NCBI RefSeq assembly: GCF_000426245.1
Contig: NZ_AUEZ01000006.1
Span: forward strand, 92,538 to 156,537
Direction of reading: 5' to 3'
Length of the DNA: 64,000 bases
DNA from: Bradyrhizobium sp. Ai1a-2
GTDB lineage: Bacteria; Pseudomonadota; Alphaproteobacteria; Rhizobiales; Xanthobacteraceae
A program made the translations under genes and the position numbers. Shown piece by piece: positions 8,773 to 19,821 of the stretch. Positions within the stretch are counted from its first letter, which is position 1, and every line of letters begins with the position of its first letter. The notes under the pieces were generated by a model. It saw only the letters and a program-made list of their open reading frames with translations. It was not told the origin of the DNA and did no database searches.

Positions 8773-9975
8773 ATGTTCGAAGGACACGATCCCTATCTCG
8801 TCGCGCTGTCGGTGGCGATCGCGATCCTGGGTGGATATACGGGCTTCAGCTTGGCGGCGCGGATTCGCGGCACGCCGGGCGGCAGCAATCGCATCCTGCT
8901 CGCGGGCGCCGCCGCGTTTCTGGCTGTCGGCATCTGGACCATGCATTTCGTCGGCATGCTGGCGGCGCCGTTGCCGCCCGACACCGTCTATCTGGTCCTA
9001 CCCACGATCATCTCTTTTCTGATCTGCGCCCTGGTGGTCGGTATCTCCCTGTTCTTCGTCAGCATTGGCGAGCCGTCGCTCACACGCGTGGTCTCGTCGG
9101 CAATTTTGCTCGGCGCCGGCATCGCCAGCATGCATTATGTCGGCATCCACGGTCTGTCCGGTCATTTCACGATCGAGCACGACGACGGATTCGTGCTGCT
9201 GTCGGTTGTCGTGGCAATGGTGACGGCCTATGGCGGCCTGCGCGCTTTCCTTGCGCAGCAGGAAGGCTTTCGCCTGGTCGTCAGCTCGATTGCCTACGGT
9301 GTCGCCGTCTCCGGCATGCACTACACGGCAATGGCCGGGATGCATTTCGTGCCGCTTGCGGCGGGTGCGCATCAGCATCTCGGCGGCAGTCTTGTTGCGT
9401 CGCAACAAATTCTTTCGATCATCGTTGCGGTGCTCTGCTTCGTGATCGCGGCTGGCTTCCTGCTGTCGCTGGTGCCGGATCCGCGGCGGCAGAATCTGGT
9501 TCCGGCCATGGCTGGCGATCTGGCGCCGTCGGCCGATGTGCTCGTGCCTGAACCGGTCGCAGCGATTGCTGCACCGCGAATGAGCATGGCGCCGCTCGGC
9601 GGCGTCGGCCGGCCGCCCCGCCCGGCGCCGGCGCCGCGGCTGCCGGTGGAAGGCGCCGACGGCACACACTTCATAGACATCGCGGATGTGCGCAGCCTCA
9701 GGGCTGACGCTCATTATACCCGGGTCCATGACGGGACCCGGGAACGGATGTGTCCGTGGTCGATCTCCGAGGCCGAAGCGCAGCTTGATCCCGCTCTGTT
9801 CATGCGGGTGCACCGCAGCCACATCGTCGCGATCCCCCATGTGGCCTTCGTTCGCAGGGAGGGCGATGGGGCGATCATCGAGCTCGACGGCTCCCCGCCG
9901 CATCGCGTTCCCGTGAGCCGCGCCAAGATCGCCGAGGTCAAGGCGCGACTCGGTCTCAGCCGTCGCCATGCCTAG
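8773..9975 (+). CDS. coxC: CoxC-like membrane regulator: MHYT sensor domain plus LytTR DNA-binding domain
   Basis: A 400-residue protein. Residues ~8-235 are a seven-helix MHYT domain with three visible motif copies (WTMHFVGM, ASMHYVGI, SGMHYTAM) that are thought to bind metal and sense small ligands such as O2, CO or NO. A Pro/Ala-rich linker (~245-290) leads to a C-terminal LytTR DNA-binding domain (FIDIADVRSLRADAHYTRVH, then FMRVHRSHIVAIPHVAFVRR). This architecture and its place directly before coxMSL match CoxC/CoxH of Oligotropha carboxidovorans. Control of the cox operon is inferred; candidate sites lie at 10011-10059. Confidence 0.88.
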   Translation: MFEGHDPYLVALSVAIAILGGYTGFSLAARIRGTPGGSNRILLAGAAAFLAVGIWTMHFVGMLAAPLPPDTVYLVLPTIISFLICALVVGISLFFVSIGEPSLTRVVSSAILLGAGIASMHYVGIHGLSGHFTIEHDDGFVLLSVVVAMVTAYGGLRAFLAQQEGFRLVVSSIAYGVAVSGMHYTAMAGMHFVPLAAGAHQHLGGSLVASQQILSIIVAVLCFVIAAGFLLSLVPDPRRQNLVPAMAGDLAPSADVLVPEPVAAIAAPRMSMAPLGGVGRPPRPAPAPRLPVEGADGTHFIDIADVRSLRADAHYTRVHDGTRERMCPWSISEAEAQLDPALFMRVHRSHIVAIPHVAFVRREGDGAIIELDGSPPHRVPVSRAKIAEVKARLGLSRRHA

Positions 9976-10010
9976 GCCCGGCAGCCCGCCATAGGTCGCA
10001 GCGGCTGACG

Positions 10011-10059
10011 CAATTCGTGTCCCGCCGTCCGCATTTCGTGCGAAAAACCCCATTCCGTG
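10011..10059. promoter_or_regulatory. Three 9-bp direct repeats upstream of coxM, candidate LytTR sites
   Basis: CAATTCGTG (10011-10019), CATTTCGTG (10032-10040) and CATTCCGTG (10051-10059) are direct repeats at 21- and 19-base steps. LytTR proteins typically bind 9-bp direct repeats about 21 bp apart on one helix face. The repeats lie 91 bases or more upstream of the coxM ATG and just after the LytTR-type gene coxC. The base sequence does not match the textbook LytTR consensus, so binding is inference from geometry. Confidence 0.5.
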
Positions 10060-10149
10060 CCCGAACGATTGCGATCGGGAAAAACCGGAGAGACCGTCCC
10101 GCCAACGTCCACGCGCCCGACCGGCGCCAAAGGACGATTGGAGGAAACG

Positions 10150-11013
10150 ATGATCCCGGGACCTTTCAGCTATCACCGGCCGGCAAGCCTAGCCGACGCG
10201 GTCAAATTGCTGGCCGATCTGGGCGACGACGCCCGGCCGCTGGCGGGCGGACACAGCCTGGTGCCGATGATGAAGCTGCGGCTCGCCACGCCCGCTCATC
10301 TGGTCGACCTTCACGATGTGGCCGACCTCAAAGGCATCCGCGGCTACGGCGACACGGTCGTTATCGGGGCGATGACCACCCAGCACGAACTGCTGGCGTC
10401 CGGGGAAATCCGGCAAACATTGCCGATCCTGCAGGAGGCCGCAGCGCTGATCGCCGATCCCCAGGTTCGCTACTGCGGCACCATCGGCGGCAATGTCGCC
10501 AATGGCGATCCCGGCAACGACATGCCGGCGCTGATGATGGTGCTCGGAGCGAATTTCCGGCTGAACGGACCAGGCGGTGAGCGCGACGTGCCGGCGAACG
10601 AATTCTATCAGGGCGCCTATTTCACCGCGCTCGAGCCAGGAGAAATCCTGACGTCGATCTCCATTCCGGTGCCGCCGGCCGGCCACGGCTATGCTTACGA
10701 GAAGCTGAAGCGCAAGGTTGGCGATTACGCCACCGCTGCCGCGGCCGTCGTGCTGACGATGGCGGGCGGCAAGGTCGCGACCTGTGCGATCGGGCTGACC
10801 AATTTGCACGAGACGCCGCTGCTCGCGACGGATGCCGCCAATGCCGTCATCGGCACGAGCCTTGATGCGGCCACCTTGAAGAAGGCAGCGGCCGCCGCGG
10901 AAGCGATCATGGCGCCGGCGGCGGACGCTCGTGGACCAGTCGAATACCGCAAGCATGTCGGCGGCATCATGGTGATGCGGGCGCTGCAGCGCGCCGCTGG
11001 CGGCACCGCTTAG
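10150..11013 (+). CDS. coxM: CO dehydrogenase medium (FAD) subunit CoxM
   Basis: Flavoprotein subunit of the aerobic CO dehydrogenase (CoxMSL)2, passing electrons from the iron-sulfur clusters to the quinone pool. It has 287 residues, near-identical in length to the Oligotropha protein. FAD-binding motifs are visible: [19 protein letters not shown] (AGGHS loop) near residue 35 and [16 protein letters not shown] (TIGGN loop) near 115. The ATG at 10150 has GGAGG four bases upstream; the frame extends upstream but without a site. coxS follows 13 bases later. Confidence 0.96.
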   Translation: MIPGPFSYHRPASLADAVKLLADLGDDARPLAGGHSLVPMMKLRLATPAHLVDLHDVADLKGIRGYGDTVVIGAMTTQHELLASGEIRQTLPILQEAAALIADPQVRYCGTIGGNVANGDPGNDMPALMMVLGANFRLNGPGGERDVPANEFYQGAYFTALEPGEILTSISIPVPPAGHGYAYEKLKRKVGDYATAAAAVVLTMAGGKVATCAIGLTNLHETPLLATDAANAVIGTSLDAATLKKAAAAAEAIMAPAADARGPVEYRKHVGGIMVMRALQRAAGGTA

Positions 11014-11026
11014 AGGAGAGGGATAC

Positions 11027-11523
11027 ATGGCAAAGACACATGTGACCATGAAGGTCAACGGCGCGGAGGTCGAAGGCCTCGTGGAGCCACGCACGCTGCT
11101 CGTGCATTTCATCCGCGAGAACCTGCAACTTACCGGCACCCACGTCGGCTGCGAGACCACCCATTGCGGCGCCTGCACCGTCGACCTCGACGGCATGTCG
11201 GTGAAGAGCTGCACGGTATTCGCCGTGCAGGCCAATGGCTCCGAGATCATCACCGTCGAAGGCATGGCCAATCCCGACGGTACGCTCTCGGCGCTGCAGG
11301 AAGGTTTCCGGATGATGCACGGGCTGCAATGCGGCTTCTGCACGCCCGGCATGATCATGCGCGCGCACCGGTTGTTGCAGGAGAACTCATCGCCGACCGA
11401 GCAGGACATCCGGATGGGTATGTCGGGCAATCTCTGCCGCTGCACCGGGTACCAGAATATCGTTCGGGCGATCCAGTACGCCGCCGCCAAGCTCAACAAT
11501 GTCGAATTCAAGGAGGCCGCGGA

Positions 11524-11527
<4 letters not shown>
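11027..11527 (+). CDS. coxS: CO dehydrogenase small [2Fe-2S] subunit CoxS
   Basis: A 166-residue iron-sulfur subunit carrying two [2Fe-2S] clusters. The N-terminal plant-ferredoxin cluster has Cys42, Cys47, Cys50 and Cys62 ([10 protein letters not shown]...KSC). The C-terminal cluster has CGFC and CRC (in [13 protein letters not shown]). Spacing matches the characterised Oligotropha subunit. A GGAGAGG ribosome site precedes the ATG. The stop overlaps the coxL start (ATGA at 11524-11527), pointing to coupled translation. It relays electrons from the Mo-Cu site in CoxL to the FAD in CoxM. Confidence 0.97.
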
Positions 11528-13944
<2,417 letters not shown>

Positions 13945-14817
13945 ATGAAGAGACGTGAGGAGATCGCGGAGCGACTTGCCGCATCGGGCTACATCGCCGA
14001 TGCGGAGCTTGCGACCGCGATCTCGCTGATGCAATTGCTGCGGCGTCCGCTGCTGCTGGAAGGCGAGGCGGGCGTCGGCAAGACCGAGGTCGCGAAAGCG
14101 CTGTCGCAGGCGCATTCGACCGAGCTGATCCGCCTGCAGTGCTATGAGGGGCTCGACCAGTCGGCAGCGCTCTATGAATGGAACTACCAGCGGCAGCTCC
14201 TGGCGATACAGGCGCATCATGGCGAGGATGCGGATGCGGTCGAGGACCGGATATTCTCCGAGAAGTATCTTCTCGAACGGCCGCTGCTCGCCGCGATCCG
14301 CCGCGAGCAGGCGCCGGTGCTGCTGATCGACGAGATCGATCGCGCCGATGACGAGTTCGAGGCGTTCCTGCTCGAACTGCTGTCGGATTTCCAGATCTCG
14401 ATCCCAGAGCTCGGCACCATATCCGCCATCACGATCCCTCACGTCGTGCTGACGTCCAACGGCACGCGGGAGCTCTCGGATGCGCTGCGGCGGCGCTGTC
14501 TCTACCATTACGTCGACTATCCCGATGTCGACCGCGAGACGCGCATCATCCTGGCGCGGATCGAGAATGCGAGCCCGTCACTGTCGCTGCAGATCGCGCG
14601 CATGGTGCAGGAGATCCGCAAGGAGGATCTGCGCAAGGTTCCTGGCGTTGCCGAAACGCTGGACTGGGCTGCGGCGCTGGTCGGGCTCGATATCCGCGAT
14701 CTCAACGATGCACCCGAGACGGTGCATGAGACGTTGATCTGCCTGCTCAAGACTCATGAGGACCGCGCCCGCTTCACACCGGAAGTGACGCAGCGGCTAT
14801 TGGGGAAAGTCGCATGA
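13945..14817 (+). CDS. coxD: CoxD, MoxR-type AAA+ ATPase for CO dehydrogenase maturation
   Basis: A 290-residue MoxR-family AAA+ ATPase. Walker A is GEAGVGKTE, Walker B LLIDEIDRAD, sensor 1 region VVLTSNGTREL, and an arginine-finger region ALRRRCLYH. In Oligotropha CoxD is a membrane-bound chaperone-like ATPase needed to build the Mo-Cu-S site of CoxL. Its ATG abuts the coxL stop and its stop overlaps the coxE start (ATGA at 14814). A second MoxR gene of the same type is at 22722-23603. Confidence 0.95.
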   Translation: MKRREEIAERLAASGYIADAELATAISLMQLLRRPLLLEGEAGVGKTEVAKALSQAHSTELIRLQCYEGLDQSAALYEWNYQRQLLAIQAHHGEDADAVEDRIFSEKYLLERPLLAAIRREQAPVLLIDEIDRADDEFEAFLLELLSDFQISIPELGTISAITIPHVVLTSNGTRELSDALRRRCLYHYVDYPDVDRETRIILARIENASPSLSLQIARMVQEIRKEDLRKVPGVAETLDWAAALVGLDIRDLNDAPETVHETLICLLKTHEDRARFTPEVTQRLLGKVA

Positions 14818-16019
14818 GCTGCTGTGGCACCAATCCGGGCTTCGAGGAGATTGACGAGGTCTCGCGCCTCGTCTCCGGCCGGCTTGCAGCCTTTCTCCGC
14901 ACGCTGCGCGACAACGGCTTTCGCATCGGCCTTGCCGAGGGCCGCGATGCCGCGGCGCTGATGGCCGAAGGCTATGCGGCACGGCCTGGATTGCTGCGAT
15001 CGGCGTTCAAGCATCTGTTCTCGGCGCGGAAGTCAGATTGGGAGAAATTCGACGGGCTGTTCGATGCGTTCTGGCTCCGCAAGCGGGTACGCTCGCGATC
15101 GCGGACGATGGCGTCGGGACAGGCGGCGAACAGCCCTTCGCTGAAGAGCCTGGAGGGCCGACCCGAGCCGGGCGCCAGCCAGTCGGCGACCGACCAGGTC
15201 CCGTCGTCCGACGACGCGCCTGAGGGGCGTAGCGGCGAGGGACGGATGGAAGGCGCATCGCGCGCGGAAAATCTCGCCGAGGTCGATTTCCGCAAGCTCG
15301 CCGATGCCGACCAGGTTGCGCAGGCGCATGAGGCTGCGGCGCAACTGGCCAAGGTCATGCGCACGCGATTGACGCGGCGTGATCTCGCGCGGCGGCGCGG
15401 CTACCGGCTCGATCTCCGCCGCACCATCCACCGCAACATCAGCCATGGCGGCGTGCCGATCAGCCTGGTGAAGCGGCGGCGCAAGGACAAGCCGTTGCGG
15501 CTGATCGTGCTGCTGGATGCGTCCGGCTCGATGAGCATGTACACCAGTGTATTCCTGCGTTTCATCCACGGCGTGCTCGACGAATTCCGCGAGGCCGAAG
15601 CATTCCTGTTTCATACGCGCCTCGCTTTCGTCTCCGACGCCATGAAGGAGAGGGACGCCGGCCGCGCGCTGGACCGGCTCTCGATCATGGCGCAGGGCGC
15701 GGGCGGCGGCACCAGGATCGGCGACAGCCTGCAGACGTTCAACCGCTGGCATGCCGCGCGCGTCATCCATTCGCGCAGTTGCGTGATGATCGTGTCCGAC
15801 GGCTACGAGACCGGCGATGCGGCGCTGCTCGGCCGCGAGATGGCGGCGCTCGCGCGGCGCTGTCGTCGCATCGTCTGGCTCAACCCGATGATGGCCTGGG
15901 AGGGTTATGCGCCGGAGGCGCTCGGCATCAAGGCGGCGCTGCCGCATGTCGATCTCTACGCGCCCGCCAATACGCTGCAGAGCCTGCGCGCGCTCGAACC
16001 CTATCTGGCGAAGCTCTAG
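14814..16019 (+). CDS. coxE: CoxE, VWA-domain partner of CoxD
   Basis: A 401-residue protein with an N-terminal helical region, a charged linker (~120-165) and a C-terminal von Willebrand A domain. The MIDAS motif is intact: LLDASGSMSMYTS, then GGGTRIGDSLQ and VSDGYETGD. MoxR/VWA pairs act together as metal-cofactor insertion machines, and CoxE is known to be needed with CoxD for the copper-containing centre of CO dehydrogenase. The start overlaps the coxD stop. A short palindromic element separates it from coxF, the only sizeable gap in coxM-G. Confidence 0.94.
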   Translation: MSCCGTNPGFEEIDEVSRLVSGRLAAFLRTLRDNGFRIGLAEGRDAAALMAEGYAARPGLLRSAFKHLFSARKSDWEKFDGLFDAFWLRKRVRSRSRTMASGQAANSPSLKSLEGRPEPGASQSATDQVPSSDDAPEGRSGEGRMEGASRAENLAEVDFRKLADADQVAQAHEAAAQLAKVMRTRLTRRDLARRRGYRLDLRRTIHRNISHGGVPISLVKRRRKDKPLRLIVLLDASGSMSMYTSVFLRFIHGVLDEFREAEAFLFHTRLAFVSDAMKERDAGRALDRLSIMAQGAGGGTRIGDSLQTFNRWHAARVIHSRSCVMIVSDGYETGDAALLGREMAALARRCRRIVWLNPMMAWEGYAPEALGIKAALPHVDLYAPANTLQSLRALEPYLAKL

Positions 16020-16033
16020 AGTTTTGTTTTGAC

Positions 16034-16077
16034 GCGTTTTCTTCACGCGAACCGGTGTCCACTTCGCTCGAAAACGC
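16034..16077. repeat. Extragenic palindrome between coxE and coxF
   Basis: The arms gcgtttt (16034-16040) and aaaacgc (16071-16077) enclose cgcgaaccggtgtccacttc. The tccacttcgctcgaaaa core is shared with 7999-8065, and ccggt-tccactt also recurs at 52313-52356, so these belong to one loose family. It sits inside the cox operon, 18 bases before the coxF ATG, and may affect mRNA processing there. Confidence 0.7.
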
Positions 16078-16094
16078 TTTAAAGGAGTTGTCCG

Positions 16095-16922
16095 ATGACC
16101 GCTCATGTCGAAGTCATGGATTTGGTCGCGCAGATGAAGTCGGCCGAACGCACCTTCGTGCTCGCGACGGTAGTGCGGACAGTCTCGGTGACCGCGGCGA
16201 AGGCCGGCGCGAAGGCGATCATCGCGCCTGACGGCACCATCGTCGCGGGCTGGATCGGCGGCGGTTGCGCACGAGCCGCTGTGCTGAAGGCGGCGCGCGA
16301 GGCGCTGGCCGACGGCGCACCGCGGATGGTGTCAGTGCAGCCGCAGGACCTGCTCGCCGAACTCGGCGTCAAGGCCGGCGAGAGCCGCGAGGGCATACGC
16401 TTTGCCAGTAATATGTGCCCGAGCAAGGGCACCATGGATATTTTCGTCGAGCCGGTGCTGCCGCATCCCTCGCTCATCATCCTTGGCGCGAGCCCGGTGG
16501 CGCTGTCGCTGGCCACGCAGGCGCGCACGCTCGGCTATCACGTCACGCTGGCCGCACCAGCCGCGGATGTTCCCGCCCAGCCGGATGCCGACGAGCGGAT
16601 CGACGGCTTCCAGCTCGGCGAATTGAACGACGCGAAGCGTTTCATCGTGGTGTCGACGCAAGGAAAGGGCGACGAAGCCGCGTTGCGCGCGGCGGTCGCG
16701 ATCGATGCCTGCTATCACGCCTTCGTCGGCAGCCGCCGCAAGATGGCTTCGCTGCGCGCCAAGCTGATCGGCGAGGGGGTGGCCTCTTCGCTAGTGGATC
16801 GGGTCAAGGCGCCGGCCGGCCTCGACCTCGGCGCCATCACGCCGGAGGAGATCGCGATGTCGATCCTCGCCGAGATCACGATCGAACGGCGGCGCGGCCA
16901 GCGCTTGCCGGTTTCCGCCTGA
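16095..16922 (+). CDS. coxF: CoxF, XdhC/CoxI-family Mo-cofactor maturation protein
   Basis: A 275-residue member of the XdhC/CoxI family, which handles molybdenum cofactor (sulfuration or MCD supply) for xanthine dehydrogenase-type enzymes. The N-terminal part contains GWIGGGCARAAVL and a Rossmann-like C-terminal part begins SLIILGASPVALSLATQA and ends with SRRKMASLRAKL...GLDLGAITPEEIAMSILAEI. The ATG follows AAAGGAG. Its position between coxE and coxG is the Oligotropha order. There is no coxI further on; this is the only XdhC-like protein in the window. Confidence 0.93.
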   Translation: MTAHVEVMDLVAQMKSAERTFVLATVVRTVSVTAAKAGAKAIIAPDGTIVAGWIGGGCARAAVLKAAREALADGAPRMVSVQPQDLLAELGVKAGESREGIRFASNMCPSKGTMDIFVEPVLPHPSLIILGASPVALSLATQARTLGYHVTLAAPAADVPAQPDADERIDGFQLGELNDAKRFIVVSTQGKGDEAALRAAVAIDACYHAFVGSRRKMASLRAKLIGEGVASSLVDRVKAPAGLDLGAITPEEIAMSILAEITIERRRGQRLPVSA

Positions 16923-16941
16923 AGTCACGGAGTAACCGATC

Positions 16942-17457
16942 ATGCAGATGAACGACAGCCAGCGTATCCCCGCGTCGAAGGAGAAGGTGTGGGCGATGCT
17001 GAACGATCCCGCGGTGCTCAAGGAGTGCATTCCCGGCTGCGAGGCGCTGGAGATGACGTCGCCGACCGAGATGACGGCGACCGTCGTCATCAAGGTCGGG
17101 CCCGTGAAGGCGTCCTTCGGTGGCAAGGTGACGCTGTCCGATCTCGATCCGCCGAACAGTTATCGCATCTCGGGCCAAGGCTCCGGCGGCGTCGCCGGCT
17201 TCGCCAAGGGCGGCGCGACGGTGCGGCTGGAGGCGGAGAGTGCCGATGTCACGGTGCTGCATTACGAGGTCGATGCGCAGATCGGCGGCAAGCTTGCGCA
17301 ACTCGGCTCGCGGCTGATCGACTCCACGGCAAAGAAGCTCGCCGGTGAATTCTTCACGCGCTTTGCCGTTGCGGCAGGCGGGACATCGGATGCAGCGCAG
17401 CCGGAAGCCGGCGAGAAGAAGGGCTGGATCGCAAGACTGCGCGCGCAGAACCCGTAG
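16942..17457 (+). CDS. coxG: CoxG, SRPBCC-family membrane-recruitment protein of CO dehydrogenase
   Basis: A 171-residue SRPBCC (Bet v 1-like) protein typical of the CoxG family: RIPASKEKVWAMLNDPAVLK at the N-terminus, CIPGCEALE, and YEVDAQIGGKLAQLGSRLID before the C-terminal helix. CoxG is known to help anchor CO dehydrogenase at the cytoplasmic membrane. The Lys/Trp/Arg tail (KKGWIARLRAQNP) is short; Oligotropha CoxG is longer at the C-terminus, so an anchoring helix may be reduced here. It is the last gene of the plus-strand cox group; coxH, I and K do not follow. Confidence 0.93.
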   Translation: MQMNDSQRIPASKEKVWAMLNDPAVLKECIPGCEALEMTSPTEMTATVVIKVGPVKASFGGKVTLSDLDPPNSYRISGQGSGGVAGFAKGGATVRLEAESADVTVLHYEVDAQIGGKLAQLGSRLIDSTAKKLAGEFFTRFAVAAGGTSDAAQPEAGEKKGWIARLRAQNP

Positions 17458-17541
17458 GGTGGGCCAAGGCGCATCAGCGCCGTCCCACCATCTCGCGTTT
17501 CGCTCGTGACAGTAGGCACGCTTCGCTTTGCCCACCCTACG
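17453..17541. repeat. Extragenic inverted-repeat element after coxG
   Basis: A 12-bp perfect inverted repeat (cgtagggtgggc at 17453-17464, gcccaccctacg at 17530-17541) bounds an 89-base element with tcgcgtttcgctcgtgac inside. The left arm overlaps the last codons and stop of coxG. It lies between convergent coxG and the flavin reductase, and reads like a dispersed gtgggcaaagcg-type repeat seen widely in Bradyrhizobium-like genomes. Confidence 0.7.
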
Positions 17542-17543
17542 CT

Positions 17544-17564
17544 GTCCCGGGTCAAGCCCGGGAC
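17544..17564. terminator. Strong hairpin between convergent genes
   Basis: gtcccggg (17544-17551) and cccgggac (17557-17564) form a perfect 8-bp stem with loop tcaag. No T-tract follows on either strand, so it may be a dispersed repeat rather than a true intrinsic terminator. Its position between two convergent operons suits a bidirectional stop. Confidence 0.5.
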
Positions 17565-17589
17565 GACATGCACGCGCTGTCATCCCGGA

Positions 17590-18216
17590 TCAGAAGTTCA
17601 CCGCGATCTCGGCAAGGCGGCGATGGGCGTTCTCGCGCGCGGTCCGAATCGCGTCGGCCAGACCGGTGGTCGGGCCGATCGGCACGAAGCGGACGCTGCT
17701 GATGCCGATGAAGCGAAGGGCCTCGCGCAAGTACGGCGTCGCCATATCGATGCGTCCGCGATTCATGCCGGTGACGAAGTCGCTGCCACTTGCGAGGATG
17801 ACGAGCGTCGGCCGGTCCGTGAGCAGGGGCAGATAGCCCCGCGACGGATCGAAGCGGAACGTCAGGCCGGGTTGGATGATTACATCGAGCCACTGTTTCA
17901 GCTTGTAGGGAACGCCGAAATTCCACATCGGCGTCGAGATCAGCACGCGGTCGGCAAGCGCGAGGCGGAGCGCGATGCGCTCGGCGGCGGCGAAGCCGTC
18001 ACGCTGCGCGTCCGTGAAGGCCTGGCCCTTCAGGCGGGCGTATTTGGCGTCGAGGATCGCGCCGGAAAATTCCGGCAGGTGATCGCGCCAGAGATCCATC
18101 AGATCGATGTCCCAGTCCGGCCGAATTTTGCGAAAACGGTCGAGGAAGACGCGTGCACCGGCGGCCGATTCCGAATCGGCGCGCGGCGAGCAGGCGAGAT
18201 GAAGGAGTTTTGCCAC
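17590..18216 (-). CDS. FMN-dependent NADH:quinone/azo reductase, flavodoxin fold
   Basis: A 208-residue AzoR-type flavoprotein. The N-terminus KLLHLACSPRADSE is the FMN phosphate loop; PMWNFGVPYKLKQWLD is the family motif that contacts the flavin. Such enzymes reduce quinones, azo dyes or nitro groups with NADH. It is the last gene of the long minus-strand cluster, 13 bases after the SMP-30/isochorismatase fusion gene. The start is a GTG directly abutting AAGGAG, so spacing is poor and the start is uncertain. A role in keeping quinone products reduced would fit but is inference. Confidence 0.85.
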   Translation of the reverse strand: MAKLLHLACSPRADSESAAGARVFLDRFRKIRPDWDIDLMDLWRDHLPEFSGAILDAKYARLKGQAFTDAQRDGFAAAERIALRLALADRVLISTPMWNFGVPYKLKQWLDVIIQPGLTFRFDPSRGYLPLLTDRPTLVILASGSDFVTGMNRGRIDMATPYLREALRFIGISSVRFVPIGPTTGLADAIRTARENAHRRLAEIAVNF

Positions 18217-18229
18217 CTCCTTGCGCCTT

Positions 18230-19801
18230 TCATCCCAGGGCCTTGATGACGGTGTCGACGTTGGTCACGACGGCGACGTTCTGCAGCGCGAAGTTGATCG
18301 ACGCGTTGTGCCAGTCCGCGTTCATGGTCGAGCAGCAATCCTCCGGCACGATCATGAAGTAGCCCTTGTCGGCGCCAGTGCGGGCGGTGTGCTCGACCGA
18401 CATGTTGGTCCAGGCGCCGGTATTGATGATCATGTCGCGGCCGGTGGCTTTCAGGATGGTTTCGAGCCGCGTGCCCTCCCAGGCGCTCATGCGCATCTTC
18501 TCGACGACGAAATCGCCCGCGCGCGGCTCGAGCCCGGACACGGGCGCCGCGCCCCAACTGCCGCGCACCATCGCCTTGCTGTCGACGAGGCCTTCGAACA
18601 GCGGCGCATTCAGCGTGACGCCCGGCGCGCCCGGCTCGACGATGAACCAGACATGGATGATGACGACGCCGCGGGAGCGCGCGACTTCCGCAAGCCGGCG
18701 GACATTGTCGACGACGTGCTGCTGCCGCGCATGCGCCGGCGCGCCTGATTCCGCGAATGCACCGCCGTCCATGATTACGTCGTTCTGCAGATCCTGGATG
18801 ATCATCGCGCAGCGCTGCGGATCAAGCCGCATGTCGCCATTGGTCAGGTTGGGGGCAGGGACCGAAGAGGCCGCAGTAGCGCCGCCGCGCCTGCCACTCA
18901 TATAAGGCTCGTGGCGCGGACCGACCTTGGTCGGGATCGCGTAGACCGAGTGGGTCGCGGTCAGGTAGAGCGTGCGGAAATCTGCGCCGCCCCAGGTGAG
19001 ATTGGCGACAAGCTCGGGCAGACGCACCTTGCCGAGCAACTCGCCATTGCGCGAATAGACCCAGACGCCGCCGGGCGCGCTGACCCAGACATTGCCGTGC
19101 TGGTCGCATTTCATGCCGTCGGGCACGCCGGGCTCGAACTCGGAACGGATGCCGCTGGCAAAGACGCGCGGATTGGATAGCGCGCCGTCGGCTTCGACGT
19201 CGAAGGCGCGGATCACCGCCTGCACGGTGTCGTTGACATAGAGCACGCGCTCATCCGGCGAGAAGCAGAGTCCATTCGGCTGCTCGAACAAATTGCGGTC
19301 GACAAGCAGGCGGAGCGCGCCGCCACCGGGCGGCACGCGATAGACGCCCTGGAAACCGAGCTGGCGCGGCCGTTCGACGCCATAGACCGGCATGCGGCCG
19401 TACCAAGGATCGGAGAAATAGATCGCGCCGCTCGAATGGACGCAGACGTCGTTCGGACTGTTGAGCTCCTGGTTCTCGAAGTGCGAGGCGAGCACCTCGC
19501 GGCGTCCATCCGGCCGCTCGCGGATCAGCGAGGAGGTGGCATGCTCGCAGACGATCAGGTTCAGGTCGGCGTCATAGGTCATGCCGTTGCATTTGTTCGA
19601 GGGACGCCTGACCTCGACGACGCCACGCCGTGCATCCCAGCGTCGGCGCACGTCGGCCGGCATGTCGGAGAACAACAGATAATGATCGGTCGGATGCCAG
19701 ATCGGCCCTTCAGTGAACTCGAAGCCCGTGCCCACCTGGCCGACCGGCGCATAGGGATCGATCAGGTTTTCGAATTCCGGCCGCAGGGTGACGTGCGTCA
19801 T
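18230..19801 (-). CDS. Fusion of SMP-30/gluconolactonase domain and isochorismatase-like domain
   Basis: A 523-residue two-domain protein. Residues ~5-305 are an SMP-30/lactonase beta-propeller (GFEFTEGPIWHP metal-ligand Glu, ELNSPNDV with Asn, PDGMKCDQHGN with Asp). Residues ~325-523 are an isochorismatase/cysteine-hydrolase fold (CAMIIQDLQNDVI with catalytic Asp, VVEKMRMSAWEGT with Lys). The nucleophile position normally Cys in the GxxTxxCVxxTAR motif is Ser here (TGAWTNMSVEHTAR; TCG codon at 18398-18400). The ATG at 19801 is preceded by AAAAGGA; a GTG at 19825 overlapping the upstream stop is an alternative. A two-step lactone/amide hydrolysis is plausible but unproven. Confidence 0.88.
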   Translation of the reverse strand: MTHVTLRPEFENLIDPYAPVGQVGTGFEFTEGPIWHPTDHYLLFSDMPADVRRRWDARRGVVEVRRPSNKCNGMTYDADLNLIVCEHATSSLIRERPDGRREVLASHFENQELNSPNDVCVHSSGAIYFSDPWYGRMPVYGVERPRQLGFQGVYRVPPGGGALRLLVDRNLFEQPNGLCFSPDERVLYVNDTVQAVIRAFDVEADGALSNPRVFASGIRSEFEPGVPDGMKCDQHGNVWVSAPGGVWVYSRNGELLGKVRLPELVANLTWGGADFRTLYLTATHSVYAIPTKVGPRHEPYMSGRRGGATAASSVPAPNLTNGDMRLDPQRCAMIIQDLQNDVIMDGGAFAESGAPAHARQQHVVDNVRRLAEVARSRGVVIIHVWFIVEPGAPGVTLNAPLFEGLVDSKAMVRGSWGAAPVSGLEPRAGDFVVEKMRMSAWEGTRLETILKATGRDMIINTGAWTNMSVEHTARTGADKGYFMIVPEDCCSTMNADWHNASINFALQNVAVVTNVDTVIKALG

Positions 19802-19821
19802 CGGCTGAAGTCCTTTTGAGC

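Noticed and set aside
11164..11523. N-terminal extension of CoxL
   Set aside because: It overlaps coxS out of frame and lacks similarity; the ATG at 11524 gives the family length and overlaps the coxS stop.
17453..17590. A small gene or RNA after coxG
   Set aside because: The sequence is made of two inverted-repeat elements of the dispersed type and no reading frame stands out.
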